Part shown: in pieces, positions 24,873-37,116 of the stretch
Position numbering within the stretch: position 1 is the stretch's first letter
Layout: the number at the start of each line of letters is the position of its first letter
Origin: Cunninghamia lanceolata
Taxonomy: Eukaryota > Streptophyta > Pinopsida > Cupressales > Cupressaceae
Length of the DNA: 64,000 nt
Assembly: GCA_027924645.1 (NCBI GenBank)
Contig: BSBN01000445.1
Location: 8,787,001 to 8,851,000, forward strand
Reading direction: 5' to 3'
Position numbers and translations under genes: made by a program
The notes under the pieces: model-generated
What the model was told of the DNA's origin: nothing
Database searches by the model: none
The model's input: only the letters and a program-made list of their open reading frames with translations

Positions 24873-25942
24873 TCTATTATTTCCCCCTCTTCAAATAAGG
24901 CTAATGGGCCTTTATATAGGCTTCCAAAAATACAATGAAGGGTCAAGATTGATTCCTAAGAATCAATGGCCAGATTAAGTCAATAGAAACCCTAATGAGG
25001 AGGTAGGTGAGATCACCAACATTCTAGCCAATGAAAATGTGACATGTACTAGGGCGCCCATGCTAACTAGGACTCCAACAAGGCATCACCTAGGTGGGCG
25101 ACACCTCAACATATCCCAAACAATTGTTCCTTGAGTGTACTTTGGACTTGGAATTCCATCTTTGTGTTGCATTTCCCTTTGGATTCCTGCATTGGCTTGG
25201 ATTCTTTGGTGTAATCCTTGACTTCATGGTGTTATCCTCATTCTTCTTCATGAATGATGCATTGGATTCTTGTTCCTGGATTTCCAAGTATTGGTCTTCT
25301 CTTGATGTTGGATTCCTCGACGCTGGATTGGAAATGCATCTTCTCCTGTGGATGATCTTGATGCTAGCCTTCCTTATATTATTGAAGTATCTTGAAAGGC
25401 GAAGTTCTTCATCTTCCCTTGGCATTTATGTGTAGTCCTCTTGATGTTGGAAGCAATCTCCTTCTCCGGCATTGGAACTCCTCTTTGCATCCACCTTGAT
25501 CATCTTGGATCATTCTTGAACATCTTCTTCATGGAACTTATCCTTGTCCTCAATTCCTGCAAAATAAAGAAATACCTCGAGTAGTCATGATGAACGAAAT
25601 CCTTAAATGTTATGCAATCTTAAGATAAAACATGAAATAAACTTACATGATTGATCAATTTCATTCCAAATTCTTGAGTTAACAAAAGATTTTCTTCATT
25701 CCACTTGTGGGGAATTCACTCCTTCCTAAAGAATTATGTTCTTTTCTAATAAATCTGCTCCCTTTTAAATGAAAATTCTGCCTTTTAGGAAGAATTTTGT
25801 TCTATTTTGATGGATTTCTGATCTTTTCATACAAATCTCTGCCCTTTCCTAATGAATTTTATGTTTTTTTGAAGTTAGCCCAGTCTTTTCCTAATAAATT
25901 CGTTGTTTGGAATGGAAACTCTGCTCTCTATGATGTTCGCCC

Positions 25943-28521
25943 TGTTGACTTTTTCCCAGACTGGATGCTTATTCCCAGATTTCCCTACAAGGTAGCCATC
26001 AGTGATCAACAGGATCTCTGGGCCAGGGGGCCAACAGTGTAGGAGATAGACTCTATATTTTATCTCCTCTTCTTCTTCAGGCTCTGCAAGACCTAGGGGG
26101 GTATTCCCTATTCAACATCCATGAGGATATGCATACAAGGCTGGGATGCTGACAGAAAGCAGATAGTCCTCTTGTAAGTAGACCAAAACTGAAAGATAAG
26201 GGCAAAGGGGCTAGCTTTGGGCCTATTTGCAATTGTAGACAGAGGACTGAGGTTCCTAAAACTAACTCTAATATCCTAATGTTGGTTTTAGATTTTGCTT
26301 TGGAGTTTAAGTGTGGATGCAAAGCTGGATATGGTTATAACACAAAACAAAGCATGATTGGTGCCTATCCAGGGCCTGGAGTCAGTAGACATACACCTGT
26401 GAATGATCAGCATGAACAGCTAAAACTGGATTTCAAGGGGACATATGTGATACCTGCCTTACAGATATCTCCCAATACAGAGTGTTAAGTTATCTCTACT
26501 TATGGCATCCCTACTGCAGTATACCCTTCCCAATGTTCAACCTGAAAACAGTTTAATCTACCCCTTGAGCAGAAGTTAAAAGATCAGACATTCAACATAG
26601 GAATTCTATGCTCTAGAATCTAAACATTACCCAAATATCCAGATTCAGAAGAAGAATACATGCAATACTGGAGACAGAATTAACACAACACATGCCAAAC
26701 AGCATTTCTCATATAAGTTTAATCATGAAATCAGTGGGTTCATGCCAAAAACAAACAACAAGAGATACATAAACTCACAGGTAAGCTGCACAGAGCAACC
26801 AGATCAGCTTGTTATGCATTACAGAGCCAAAATTATCCACTTTCAACAACCACAAATGAACAACACAACCTGCTTATAACAGCCAGGTAGGTGCTCAGCA
26901 ATTAACTACAATGTTGACCAAAATCTCGCCAGATACACGGTATCATGAAAAATGGCGCTCAAACACAACCAGATTGGCGCCCAAACTTGAATGCAGCAGG
27001 TAGGGGAGGAGACAGGAAGATTTCTCGAGCCCTGCGCCATCATCCGCTGATTGACACCTTCAGTCGGGTACCAGATCGACCCACGCCATCGCCCATACCT
27101 CTGCAACCTTCGCCATTAATGGCGCACCAACCCGCGGCCTCGGGAAGAACATCATACAGACTATCGCAAGCATTTCCCGCCGAGATTCATCATCATGATA
27201 TTTGAAAATGCAGGATAACAATATCCCACATGCACCCCGCGATGACCTCAATAACACTTTATATACTAGGTCATGAGCATATATTATGTCGGTGCTTTTG
27301 CTCCTGACGACATTAGTATATAACCTCATCATCATCATCCCTCAGCAGCATGATATCCTGTTGTTCGAAATATCACCCTGACGTCATCATGATATTTGAA
27401 ATATAACCTGCATGATAATCGGCACAACCTGATCCATCGGAGGAACATCCTCCTGCTGAGCTTATACCAAAAGTCTGGCCGATGATCATCCTGATGACGT
27501 CATCATCATATTAACACCATCATGATATTCGGAAGACAACCGGATATTATGAAATATCCTCCTGATGTTCAAATATCAGGTTGCACTGTAGCTCCTCTAT
27601 AAGATCGGGGCGATAACTGAATATGATGATGCTGCTTGAAAAGATCACCCCCAGTAGGTAATGCGCGAAGCTAGCAGGCGGATATCTCCTTAATATTAGC
27701 ATCATCATGATGCTCGAACAAACAAACATATATCCGGGTGATATGAAAATATCACCCCCTCCTTCGGAATATCATGATGCAGATAGGCAGAGAAAAAGAT
27801 ATCACCCTGAGATAAAGATGACGTCAGCATCATCAGGATGAAGAAACAACGAACAAGAAGTGATACAACATCATCAGGATGATATTGACTAAGATCATCC
27901 TGACGTTCAAAATATGATGACCCTAGTGAATATCGGGTCGCACTTAGAACTCTTCAACAACATCATCAGGATGATCATAACCAAGATCACCCGATGATAA
28001 AAATATCACCCCGGCGAAATATCATGAAGGCAGAAAATATGATGACCTCCGCAAGCAGCAGGATGAAAACTGGAAATATCATGATGATGACGACCCTTAA
28101 GAAAAAACAAGTTGTGTCGAGCACTTAGAGAATAACCCCTTCAGGATACCGGGGCAACATCATCATGTTTGAGCAAGGTGATAAATGAAAGATCACCGGA
28201 TACTTTGAAAAATCACCCTCGCAAGCAGATGAGGGCGCACTGTAGCTCATCAGTATCATCAGGATAATAAGCAAACATCACCCGACAGTTGAAATATGAT
28301 GATGACGTTGAAAAACAAGTCGACGAGGAACATGATGATGCAGATCATCATCGAAGACAAGATGATGATGATGACCTCCTCCTCAGGAAAATATGATGCT
28401 GCAGTTGAAAAATGCTGAGGAGGTCCAACACTTAGAAAAAATGGGCAAGAAGATAAAGGCTTCAAATGAAGAAACCTCCTGATCATGACAAATCAACCCC
28501 TGGTCAAAATGAGTGTCAACA
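25943..28521 (-). repeat. Solo LTR of a Tat/Athila-like Gypsy family
   Basis: It starts TGTTGAC and ends GTCAACA, and the duplication CGCCC lies on both sides (25938-25942, 28522-28526). The left part is homologous, inverted, to 58389-61109. A minus-strand TATA box (27254-27263) gives the orientation. The right half (27180-28480) is dense in ATGATGATG and holds three TGACGTCA palindromes (27379, 27495, 27819). Confidence 0.88.
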
Positions 28522-28526
28522 CGCCC

Positions 28527-30416
28527 TGCCTTTTCCTAATAAATTCGCCTTTGGAGAAGGAAAATTCTGCCCTTCCTAAATGGAGAAATCTTCTTTTTTA
28601 TATGGAGAGTTCAATTTATTTTGATGACTTGTGAATTTGGGAGCTCCTCCTTATATATGCATGTGAATTACCTACCTTATAGGGCCGACCTTGTACAATG
28701 AAAATTTTAAAGCTTCCATACTAAAGGGCCCACTTGGATTTTCATTTGGCTGACTTAGATTGATGCCTTTTCACTTAAATTCTAAATGGTGGTTTTGAGG
28801 TCGGCCACCACCTCAGAGACCCTCAAGTTGGGGATTTCACTGTCTTGGATTCTTCATGTTTTGGATTCCTTGTCCAAGAGTGCACTTTCCATGTTGGCGC
28901 GGATTTTGGCGTGTTGTGGATTTTTCCATGTGTTAGCGTTTAATTTCACACCTTTCGGTGGGAAAGAAAAACGGACAGATGTGCAGTAGAACCGCTCTTC
29001 GAATTTGTAGGGGAGTTCCCTGTAAAATAAAACTTAACTAAAAACTTTACAATCTTTTTGGGTTTTTTGCAACATGCGGAAAGGCAGAGATGCGCATTAA
29101 CAACGAAGCAAAGGTTTTTATGCTTTTTGACTGAAAACAAAACCTAGGCTAAACGCTTACACTATTCAGCTAAATACAGAGGTTGAATAAAGCAAGTACA
29201 CAATTTTGGATTGATTGGACAAAAAACACCATACAATGATGAAGGCAAAAATAATACAAAGCTATGATTTCACCCTCTACATAGAAGAAAACACACATCA
29301 ATGGATACTTAGAAGCAAAACAGGCATAGTAAATTCCATTGAATGAACAAAACAAGAACATGATCAAGAGAATATTAGACAAATAACAATTAAAGCAAAC
29401 AGATGCATGAGAATTGCTATTGCTTTTATTCTTTGACTGAACACAAGACTAGACACTGAACATTGAATACTTCTGATTCCTTTGATTAAATCCAGAGATC
29501 GAAGGAAACAAATGAAAATAGGTGATTTGATTTAACACAAAAGAACAAAGAGGATCTAAAACAAATGTTTAAGCACAAAGTCATAAACAATTCCTCTCAT
29601 TCTGAACAACACAAAAAGCTTTCAAAAAGACAACACATATATTTATTCTCAGAGTAATAAAGATATGCACAATCATTGAACAACAAGATGTGAGCAATAA
29701 AAGCCTCAACATTTACCATTGATGAGTTTAAGTGTGTAGAATACACTTATTTATACCCTAAAAAGCAAAGATGCAAGGAAATAAAAGGAAGAGTTAACTA
29801 ACACTCTTCACTCTAGATCTAATGCTGCATGGGAAGCATGCAAGCTTATTTAGCAATTTAAAAATAAAAATATCTTTCATGCAATTCAGTTAACTGAACT
29901 TGCATGTTATTACACATTGAGTTCCACTTAAAGATATTTTGCATGATTCCCAAAACAAATCCAAAAATAAGTTTATCTTTGAAAAGCAAAGTCAGTTCTC
30001 AAAATAGAAACTGCTTTGAAAATCCCTCCAGCCGCCCAAAATAGAATCCTCCTGCAGATAGTGAAAAATGACTAAGTATGAGAATTGAGATTTCTCTCAA
30101 ATTCATCAACCTTAGCCTCTTCTAAGATAATGATAGGATCCGGATGCATGATCTCTGTTTGCAAGATGGTGTTTGCATCCTCCACCATCTTCGCGAGATC
30201 CAACTACTCCTTGACCTTCGGATACTCATGAATGGGTGTCGATTTGGCCTCCATAGTGATAGAAGAATAATGCATGGTGACTTTTGGGCTAGTAGAAGTG
30301 TTCTTTTTTGCTGTCCCGCACTAGAAAATGCAAAATCAGACCTCTTTCAGCTCGCTGTCCCAAAAAATCAGGCTTCTACTTCTACTTTCCAAATTTTGAT
30401 TTTTGTGAAAAAATGT
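28527..30416. other. Degraded LTR-like sequence
   Basis: It resumes the sequence interrupted by the solo LTR. The GGATTCCTTGTCCAAG and GCGGATTTTGG words at 28860-28920 recur at 33640-33720, so the two belong to a shared repeat. A minus-strand TATA-like element lies near 29745. No coding sequence was recognised. Confidence 0.35.
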
Positions 30417-30424
30417 ATATTTTG

Positions 30425-31558
30425 CAAGGGTACATGGGGACACGTCCCCTACTCCTCCAGCCCCGTCCCCGTCCAATGTGACGTTTCCGGGACAGGGGGG
30501 ACGACAGGGGACGTCCCTTTGGCATCCCCTGTGAACTCAAAAAAAAGGGGACGTTTCCGAAACGCATGCTTAGACCAGGGGATGGCATATCAGGAAATGG
30601 GGACGTCTAGCCGTCCCTGGGACGGCAGGGGATGTCAAAAACACCCCACGACCATCCCGGGGACGGCGAGATGTCCCCAACGGTTTTAGTTATAAAAAAC
30701 ATAATTTAAACATATTCAAGCATGCAGACAACATTTACAATGACCCGGTGCTATTTGTCAGCATATCCATAAGCTCAAGTATTCCTCATTTGCCATATTT
30801 TCAACCATACAAACAAGTTTTACAATGCATTATTGGGCATTGTCAAAAGATCCAGACCTCGAGTATTCCCAGATTACTAAGAAAGAGAAACAGAGCAGCT
30901 TCAAAGTTGAAATAATGAGCTTCTTTGTTTACCAGAAAACTATACAAGTTGCAAAGAAGTTACCAAGTACATGTATAGAAAAAGGTGAAAAAAGAAGATA
31001 TGTTCTTATAGAAAAAAGTATCCAAGAACAGGTTTTATCAATTGAAAACTGCATTATAAAACCATAACTAAAGATCAACAGAAAATTATCCTTTGAGCAT
31101 TCAGCAAACTTCAACGAGCTAAGGAGATTCCATTAATCAGCATTTCCAGTTGAGCAGACAATGGTATAAGGATAAGGAGGTAATCCTTCTATCATGCAAA
31201 TGTAGAAAGAGATCAAGCAGATATTTTAGAAATCCCTGATCTAAATCTTCTTAGTCCACCAATTAAAGATAAGCAAATCTATTGCTTGGAAACTAGAGAA
31301 GCTTTTAAATGTTTACCAATTAGTCAGTATGGCAAAATGCAATAGGGTAGGAGACGCTTCCTAACTCTTGAAATTATATTCCAACTTATGATAATTTACA
31401 TATTAAATTCATTCATATATATATATATATATATATATTGAAAAATTCATATATCGTCGTCCCCTGCCGTCCCTAAAAATTGGCCCTCGGACTGCCATCC
31501 TCGAAACACGTCCCCTGCCGTCCCCGTCACCCCGTCCCCAAAACACCGTGGAACATAG
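30425..31558. mobile_element. Non-autonomous hAT-like transposon with GGGACG subterminal repeats
   Basis: An 8-bp duplication ATATTTTG flanks it (30417-30424, 31559-31566). The left end (30435-30690) and the right end (31455-31545) carry many copies of GGGGACG/CGTCCCC words, inverted between the ends; such subterminal arrays bind hAT transposases in known elements. The right terminus in reverse complement (CTATGTTCCACGG) resembles that of the element at 24378; the left terminus matches only partly. The middle is AT-rich and has no transposase. Confidence 0.7.
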
Positions 31559-31566
31559 ATATTTTG

Positions 31567-34500
31567 CCCTTGGAAAGTGAAAATAAGAGGCTAAATCCTC
31601 AAAAAGTTGCCGGATCTGAGCTATAGACAGTCAAGAATGGTGTAAAACACCTTTTCCCGAGGTGGGTATGCGCTAGAAATGAGAAAATTTGAACATAGAG
31701 GCCTTAAAAATCATTTTTTCTTTGGCTGTAGGTGGACATTTTGGACTGGAACAGTCATAACCAGGCAAGGAAAAGCTTGAAAAATCTCCAAAAATGGCCC
31801 CTCAGACTTGGGCGTTGCCTTGTATGCATGAAGATGGACCCTGGGATGAAGGAGAATGAAGAAAATGATGCTTTGAAGTGACCAATCTGCCTCCTTTATG
31901 TTTTGTTGATCCAAAGAAGTGTCTTTAAACTGAAATAAAAAGCTTGAAACCCTCATCAATGGCCGCCAATGTGAAAAAATGGTCTCCCCGTGAACAAATA
32001 TGCCTTGGAATGCTAGAGGAAGGTATAGAAAGATGCAAGAATGTGTAATCTTTGCCTTGGAATGCTAGATCAACTCCTCAAAGCCTTTCAATCTGCCCTT
32101 TGCAAGCTTTCAATCCTCCATTAATGGCTGCCTCCAAGTTGAGCATTGCCTCTCTATCTTCAAATGGCCGTTGGAAATGATAGTAACAATGAAGAAGAAT
32201 CTCCTTTATAGCTTGCCTTCACCTCTAGGGTTTCAATGTGCTTTTTTTTCACAAATAGAGAGCAATTATTTTTAGCTCCATGCATCAAACAAGAATGGAT
32301 GAATGAAGTGAGGGATCAACCTATATTTATAACCTTGAAGATTTACTCTCTTAGGCGACCCATCTCTCTTCAACTTGAGTGACCAAAAAGCAATGCATTT
32401 GCCTTGATTTGAGTGCCTTTCTCCAATGCTAAAAAGGCACGGTATTAGCCCAAAAAAGGCGCCTTTTGAATTGGTCAAAAAGGCGTGGGTTTGTGGCATT
32501 TTGAGCGCATTTTTCAAGGCAGGAAAAGGCGTGTAAATTGGGTGAAATAGGCGCCTTTTAGGAGGTTCAAAATGGCGTGAGAAATGGAGGTTTTGAGCGC
32601 CTTTTACAAGGATGAAAAAGGCGTGGCTTTTGGGCAAATTGAGTGCCATTTTGGAGTTTGATTTTGAGTGTCCTAGGTGGAAGTATATTTAAAAATATAT
32701 TTAAGTATAGGATATTGAATTTCCTATACTTTATATATTTTGAAATATACTTCCAGGATGTTTGAGATAGGTCTCGGATCCATGGGATTTAACATGCAGA
32801 TTCTAGATTTTTGAGGATCCACCAGATTTCCGACTTAGACAGTTTTCAGGATCCCAGAACATCAGGCTTCAGGACACCAGACTTAGCCAATTTCAGGGCT
32901 CATTCTTTATGATTCTTGACCTTGGAAAACTTTGAACTTTGCCTTGGCCATTTTGACGGAGGCTGCCTGGATCATTGTCATTTGCCTCTGCCTCTGGAGC
33001 TTATTTTTGCCGTTCCTTTGCATCAGTTCTTCGTCCTCTGAACAACACAGAAAACTTGAATCTGATCTCTGGCAGATGAACTTCTTCAACTTTCTATTAA
33101 TGGCCTTGAAGTTTGTGTTTCGCCTTCTGGAAAAAGCAAAATTGACCTAGTAGAGAAAACGCGACCTTTGCATATTCCATCCGGACCACCTTGATCGTGA
33201 AGCAATATCAGCCAATTAGAATCAAGCAGGACTCCTGAATCAGAGTTTCTATTTTTAGAAAATTTTGTCAGCATCTGTATCTCAAGAAACCCAGAAACCT
33301 AAAATTGACGTCTATTTTTATAAACTTTCTAAAAATAGAACTTTCTATTTTTAGAAATTTTGACTTTTTGACTTTTGACGACCAATCTTTTGGATTCTCA
33401 CAAAAATGCCTTAATGAAGCAAAAAATTTGATTTGGCATAACATAGCCAATTTAGCTCCTTTGAATCCTTCTCCATTCGAGCCATGTATCGATTTCCTTT
33501 GATATATCTTGTATTTGCGGGGTTAGCAAAAATGACAAGGCGACATGGTGCTTGGGAGCTATGTTTAGGCATCTTTTTAGGGTGTTTGTATGCATAGACG
33601 AAAAATTTCATATGGGTACAACACTGTGGTTTTCAATTCCTTGTCCAAGGCACATTTAGTGCAAAGTCAGGGATTTTGGTAAGGCGCGGATTTTGGGATG
33701 TCGGGGATTTTTTGACGTCCTGGATTCCTTGCCTGAAGTCGTGGATTTTCCTATGTTGGAGCGCAGATTTTATTGTGTCTTGGAATTTCTCTTCCTTGTC
33801 ACAAATTCAATGTTCACTTGGGTTTTCCTCCTTGAACTCCTTGTCGCCAATTCTATGATCTTCAGGATACATCTTTCAGAGCGCACATTCCTGGTTCACT
33901 TGGATTTTCATCTTTTGTACAAAGAATCTTTTCCTTGTGATGATGGATTTTTCTCTCTAGGAAGGGCACATATTCCCCGACTCCATGGATTAGGACTCGA
34001 CTTTTGATGGGATTTCATCCAAGAACTTCTACTCTAGAGTCAGGATTTCATGCTTTTAATAAGGATTTTCCCAAATTTTGCTAAGAAATTCCTTAAGTTG
34101 TTCTTGGAATCTTCCATGCTTTGAGTCAGGAATCTAGAATTTCCAATGGAATGATGAGTTTTGACAAGGAATGACAGTTTTGGTGCATTGAGGACTTTGG
34201 ATTGGACTCTAGATAAACCTTGGAACATGATTTTGGATTGGATTCTGGAACAGGATACTAGATTGGACTCTTGGACCTTCATTTACCCTTGGAACTTTGG
34301 ACAGAGACTTCTAGACTTTGGAGAGGGATAGCCTATTCATCATGGATTTTTATGCTCAGAGTGAAGGACTTAGACATTTTCACATGGAATGATGGACCTC
34401 TGACATGGATTGACAAGATTTGATCGAGGAATGATAGTTAGGGCTTTATTTATCCTCAGGAAAAATCTAACTTTTACTTCATTATTTCAAGCATTTTTCA

Positions 34501-34574
34501 AATTCCTTGTAAGCTAAGTATGTTGAAGCTCCTCCTAAGCCTCATGGATCCGAGCAAGGAACTACAAGGTCTAC
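31567..34574. other. Unassigned repeat-rich sequence
   Basis: No gene recognised. It contains the GGCG-word array at 32400-32660, a small palindrome TTCTAAAAATAGAA/TTCTATTTTTAGAA at about 33328-33358, and repeated GGATTTT/CTTGGATT words at 33650-34300 shared with 28800-28920. Probably degraded LTR material. Confidence 0.3.
32400..32660. repeat. Degenerate tandem repeat with AAAAGGCG words
   Basis: About four units of roughly 60-65 bp, each with GAAAAAGGCGTGG and TTTTGAGCGCCTTTT-like parts. The GGCGC words resemble those in the LTRs at 6490-7260 and 38700-39100. Confidence 0.6.
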
Positions 34575-34655
34575 GCCAGAAACTCAATGAGTTTTCAGGA
34601 GAGTAAACACCAGGAAAACTCGCGAGTTTTTCAAGACTCGCCGAGTCTTCTATCC
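34575..34655. repeat. ACTCGC palindrome cluster
   Basis: It contains AAACTCGCGAGTTTTT and GACTCGCCGAGTC, the words that fill the start of the hAT-like element at 51987. It may be a remnant end of the same transposon family, abutting the truncated Gypsy pol. Confidence 0.4.
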
Positions 34656-37116
34656 ATGGCTGACAATGGTCTTTGGAAGTCCATGAAGTCTAAACACCTC
34701 TCTAAAGAATAACTCTACAACCTGAGGTGCCTTATACTCCGATGAAATAGAAAAGAAATGTGCATACTTAGTCAATCTGTCAACAATGACAAATATGCAA
34801 TCTTTGCCTTGGACCTTCGGAAAACCTATAATGAAATCCATAGATATACTCTCCCACTTTTGTTCTGGAATAGGCAATGGCTAAAGTAAACTTGCTGGGA
34901 AAGTATGCTCTAACTTGTTCTGCTGACAAGTCATACACTCGAACATGTCGCAAGACATCATCCTTGAGACCCTTCCAAGAGAATCTCTCTTGCACCTATC
35001 TATAGGTCTTGAAGAACCCTGGATGTCTTGCTAAAGGAGTGTCGTGAATAGCTCTCAAAATCTTATCCTTCATTCTAGATTCAAGTACCAAATAGATCCT
35101 ATCCTTATAGTATATCACATCATCAATCACCTTATATCTATCATCTTGAATCTTGTCGTCCATGAGCTCGCATGCAAATGTATTCTTGGAATACTCAACC
35201 AAAACGTGAGCTTTCCAATCATCTGAAATCTCTATCACAGAGCAAAGCGTGGGTCTCCTAGATAGTGCATCGGCAACAACATTATTCTTCCTCTTAACAT
35301 AATATCAAAATCATATGCCTGAATCTTACTTACCCACTTCTGCTGCCTCTCATTCAAATCCTTCTTCTCTAGAAAGCATTTCAAGCTGTTGTGGTTAGTC
35401 CTTACCTCAAATTTTCCACCCACCAAGTATTGTTTGAGCTTTGACAACGCATGCATGATGGCAAGCATCTCCTTATCATAGGTGGAATACAACTGCTCTG
35501 CATCTATCAGCTTCCAACTCTCATAGGCTATGGGATGTCTATTCTGCATGAGAACGGCACCTATCCCTTCACCTAATGCATCACACTCCAACACAAACGG
35601 ATGAGATAAATCAGGTAGAGCCAATATGGGACAAGTGCTCATTACCTCCTTAAGTCTATCAAATGTTGTCTAAGCCTCATCTGACCATCTAAATGCACCC
35701 TTCTTAGTGAGATCTGTAAGAGGTGCTACCAGCTGTGAAAGCCCCTTCACAATCCTCCTGCAGTAACTGCAAAGCCCAAATAAACCTCTCAAATCTGAAA
35801 TGTTCTTCAGCAGCGGCCAATCTAGAATAGCCTGTATCTTCTCCTAATATACCTTCATTCCATCAAGGCCAATCACATGTCCTAAATATAGAAGCTCTAT
35901 CGTCCCAAAATCACATTTGGGAGCCTTAGCAAATAGGGATTGTACCCCCATGATGCCCAACACCTCGTCAATATGCCTGAGGTGATCCTCCCACGTCTTA
36001 CTGTATATCAAGATATCAAAGAATAACAATACAAACTTCCGCAACTGCCTATTGAAAATATGATTCATGCATGACTGGAAAGACGCAGGAGCATTAGTAA
36101 GACCAAAGGGCATAACCAAGAATTCATAGTACCCATAATGACATCTAAATGTAGTCTTATGAATATCCTCATCATAGACTCTAATCTAATGGTACCCTGA
36201 ATGAAGATCAATATTGGAAAAATATACTACTCCATGTAACTCATCCAACAACTCATCGATCCTCGGTATAGGGTACTTGTTTTTGATGGTCCTCTTATTC
36301 AATGCACAGTAATCAATGCACATCCTCATTGTCCCATCCTTCTTCACCAAGACGACTAAAGAAGCAAAGGGACCAGATCTAGGCCTCATGTGTCCAATAT
36401 CAAACAACTCCTTAATTGTCTTCTCTATTTCTTCCCTGAATCTCCTAGGATGATGGTAAGGAGTGGTGATGACGGGCTTGGAGCCCTCCTCTAACTCAAT
36501 CATATGCTAAAAGCCGTGATCAGGAAGTCTACCAGAAGGAATCTCTCCAAACACCATGTTGTGCTTATCTAGCACTAACTGGATATCCATATGATACTGT
36601 TGGTCACTGCTAGAAGCGGACTTAGAAGACACAAAACATTGGGCTGCTCATGCAACATCACCATGTCTAAACAATGTCTCCATCCTCTTTGCTGTCACTA
36701 TCCTTGGCACTCCATTCGTCAAAGCTCTCAACACTATCTTCCTACCATCTAATATGAACTCCAACTCCATCTTCTGAAAATCCTGAATGTACTTGCCAAG
36801 TGAATGTAACCATTAGATTCCTAGAACATGGTATCACCAATCCCAACCACATAGAAGTCATCGGTAACTGTATAGTCACCCAACTGAATACTCAACTATG
36901 GAATCTTTTTAGTGCAACTCATCTTGAATCCATCTGCAATCATCACACTGAAGCCTGAAAACTCCTCTACCTGCAATCCTCTCTTCACCACCAAACCCTC
37001 ATCAATGAAGTTATGAGTGGCCCCACTGTCAACCAAACATGTGACCCACTGTCCCTTCAGGACTCCTCTCACTCTAAAAGGATGATACTTAGTAACTCCT
37101 GATAATGTGTACCATG
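34656..37116 (-). pseudogene. Gypsy pol, degenerate (protease to integrase)
   Basis: On the minus strand, in order: aspartic protease (LVDSGATHNFIDE, 36896-37116), reverse transcriptase (36503-35844; [24 protein letters not shown]), RNase H (35642-35235), the integrase zinc region (HPGFFKTYR, ERFSWKG) and the start of the integrase core (MDFIIGFPK). Stops are mostly CAG-to-TAG, for example after SGYH near 36186, at 35844 and near 35670; frameshifts lie near 35270 and 34900. The catalytic motif reads FFDILIYS where FFDDILIYS is expected: one Asp codon is missing. It is truncated at both ends and cannot function. Confidence 0.92.

Larger units (their letters stand above)
23486..25937 (-). repeat. 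LTR-like sequence, minus orientation
   Basis: It begins TGTTGATGTTGG and aligns over its first 100 bp with 37117 (AATAAAACACTA, GTGAGACNAC). A TATA box on the minus strand (TATATAAA, 24911-24918) matches one at 37954-37961, and the blocks near 25085 and 38205 (CACCTCAACATAT) also match. It is interrupted by the hAT-like element 24378-24872. The right boundary is uncertain, and a solo LTR follows at 25943. Confidence 0.5.

Noticed and set aside
24665..24946. A 93-codon minus-strand frame
   Set aside because: It runs through the hairpin arms and the transposon boundary; no domain.
25090..25435. Antisense pair of frames of 111 and 113 codons
   Set aside because: They occupy the same bases on opposite strands in LTR-like DNA and show no domain.
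30144..30689. A 181-codon plus-strand frame
   Set aside because: It crosses the left boundary of the hAT-like element and reads through GC-rich subterminal repeats.
33693..34007. A 104-codon plus-strand frame
   Set aside because: It lies in repeated GGATTTT words shared with 28800-28920; the translation has no recognisable features.
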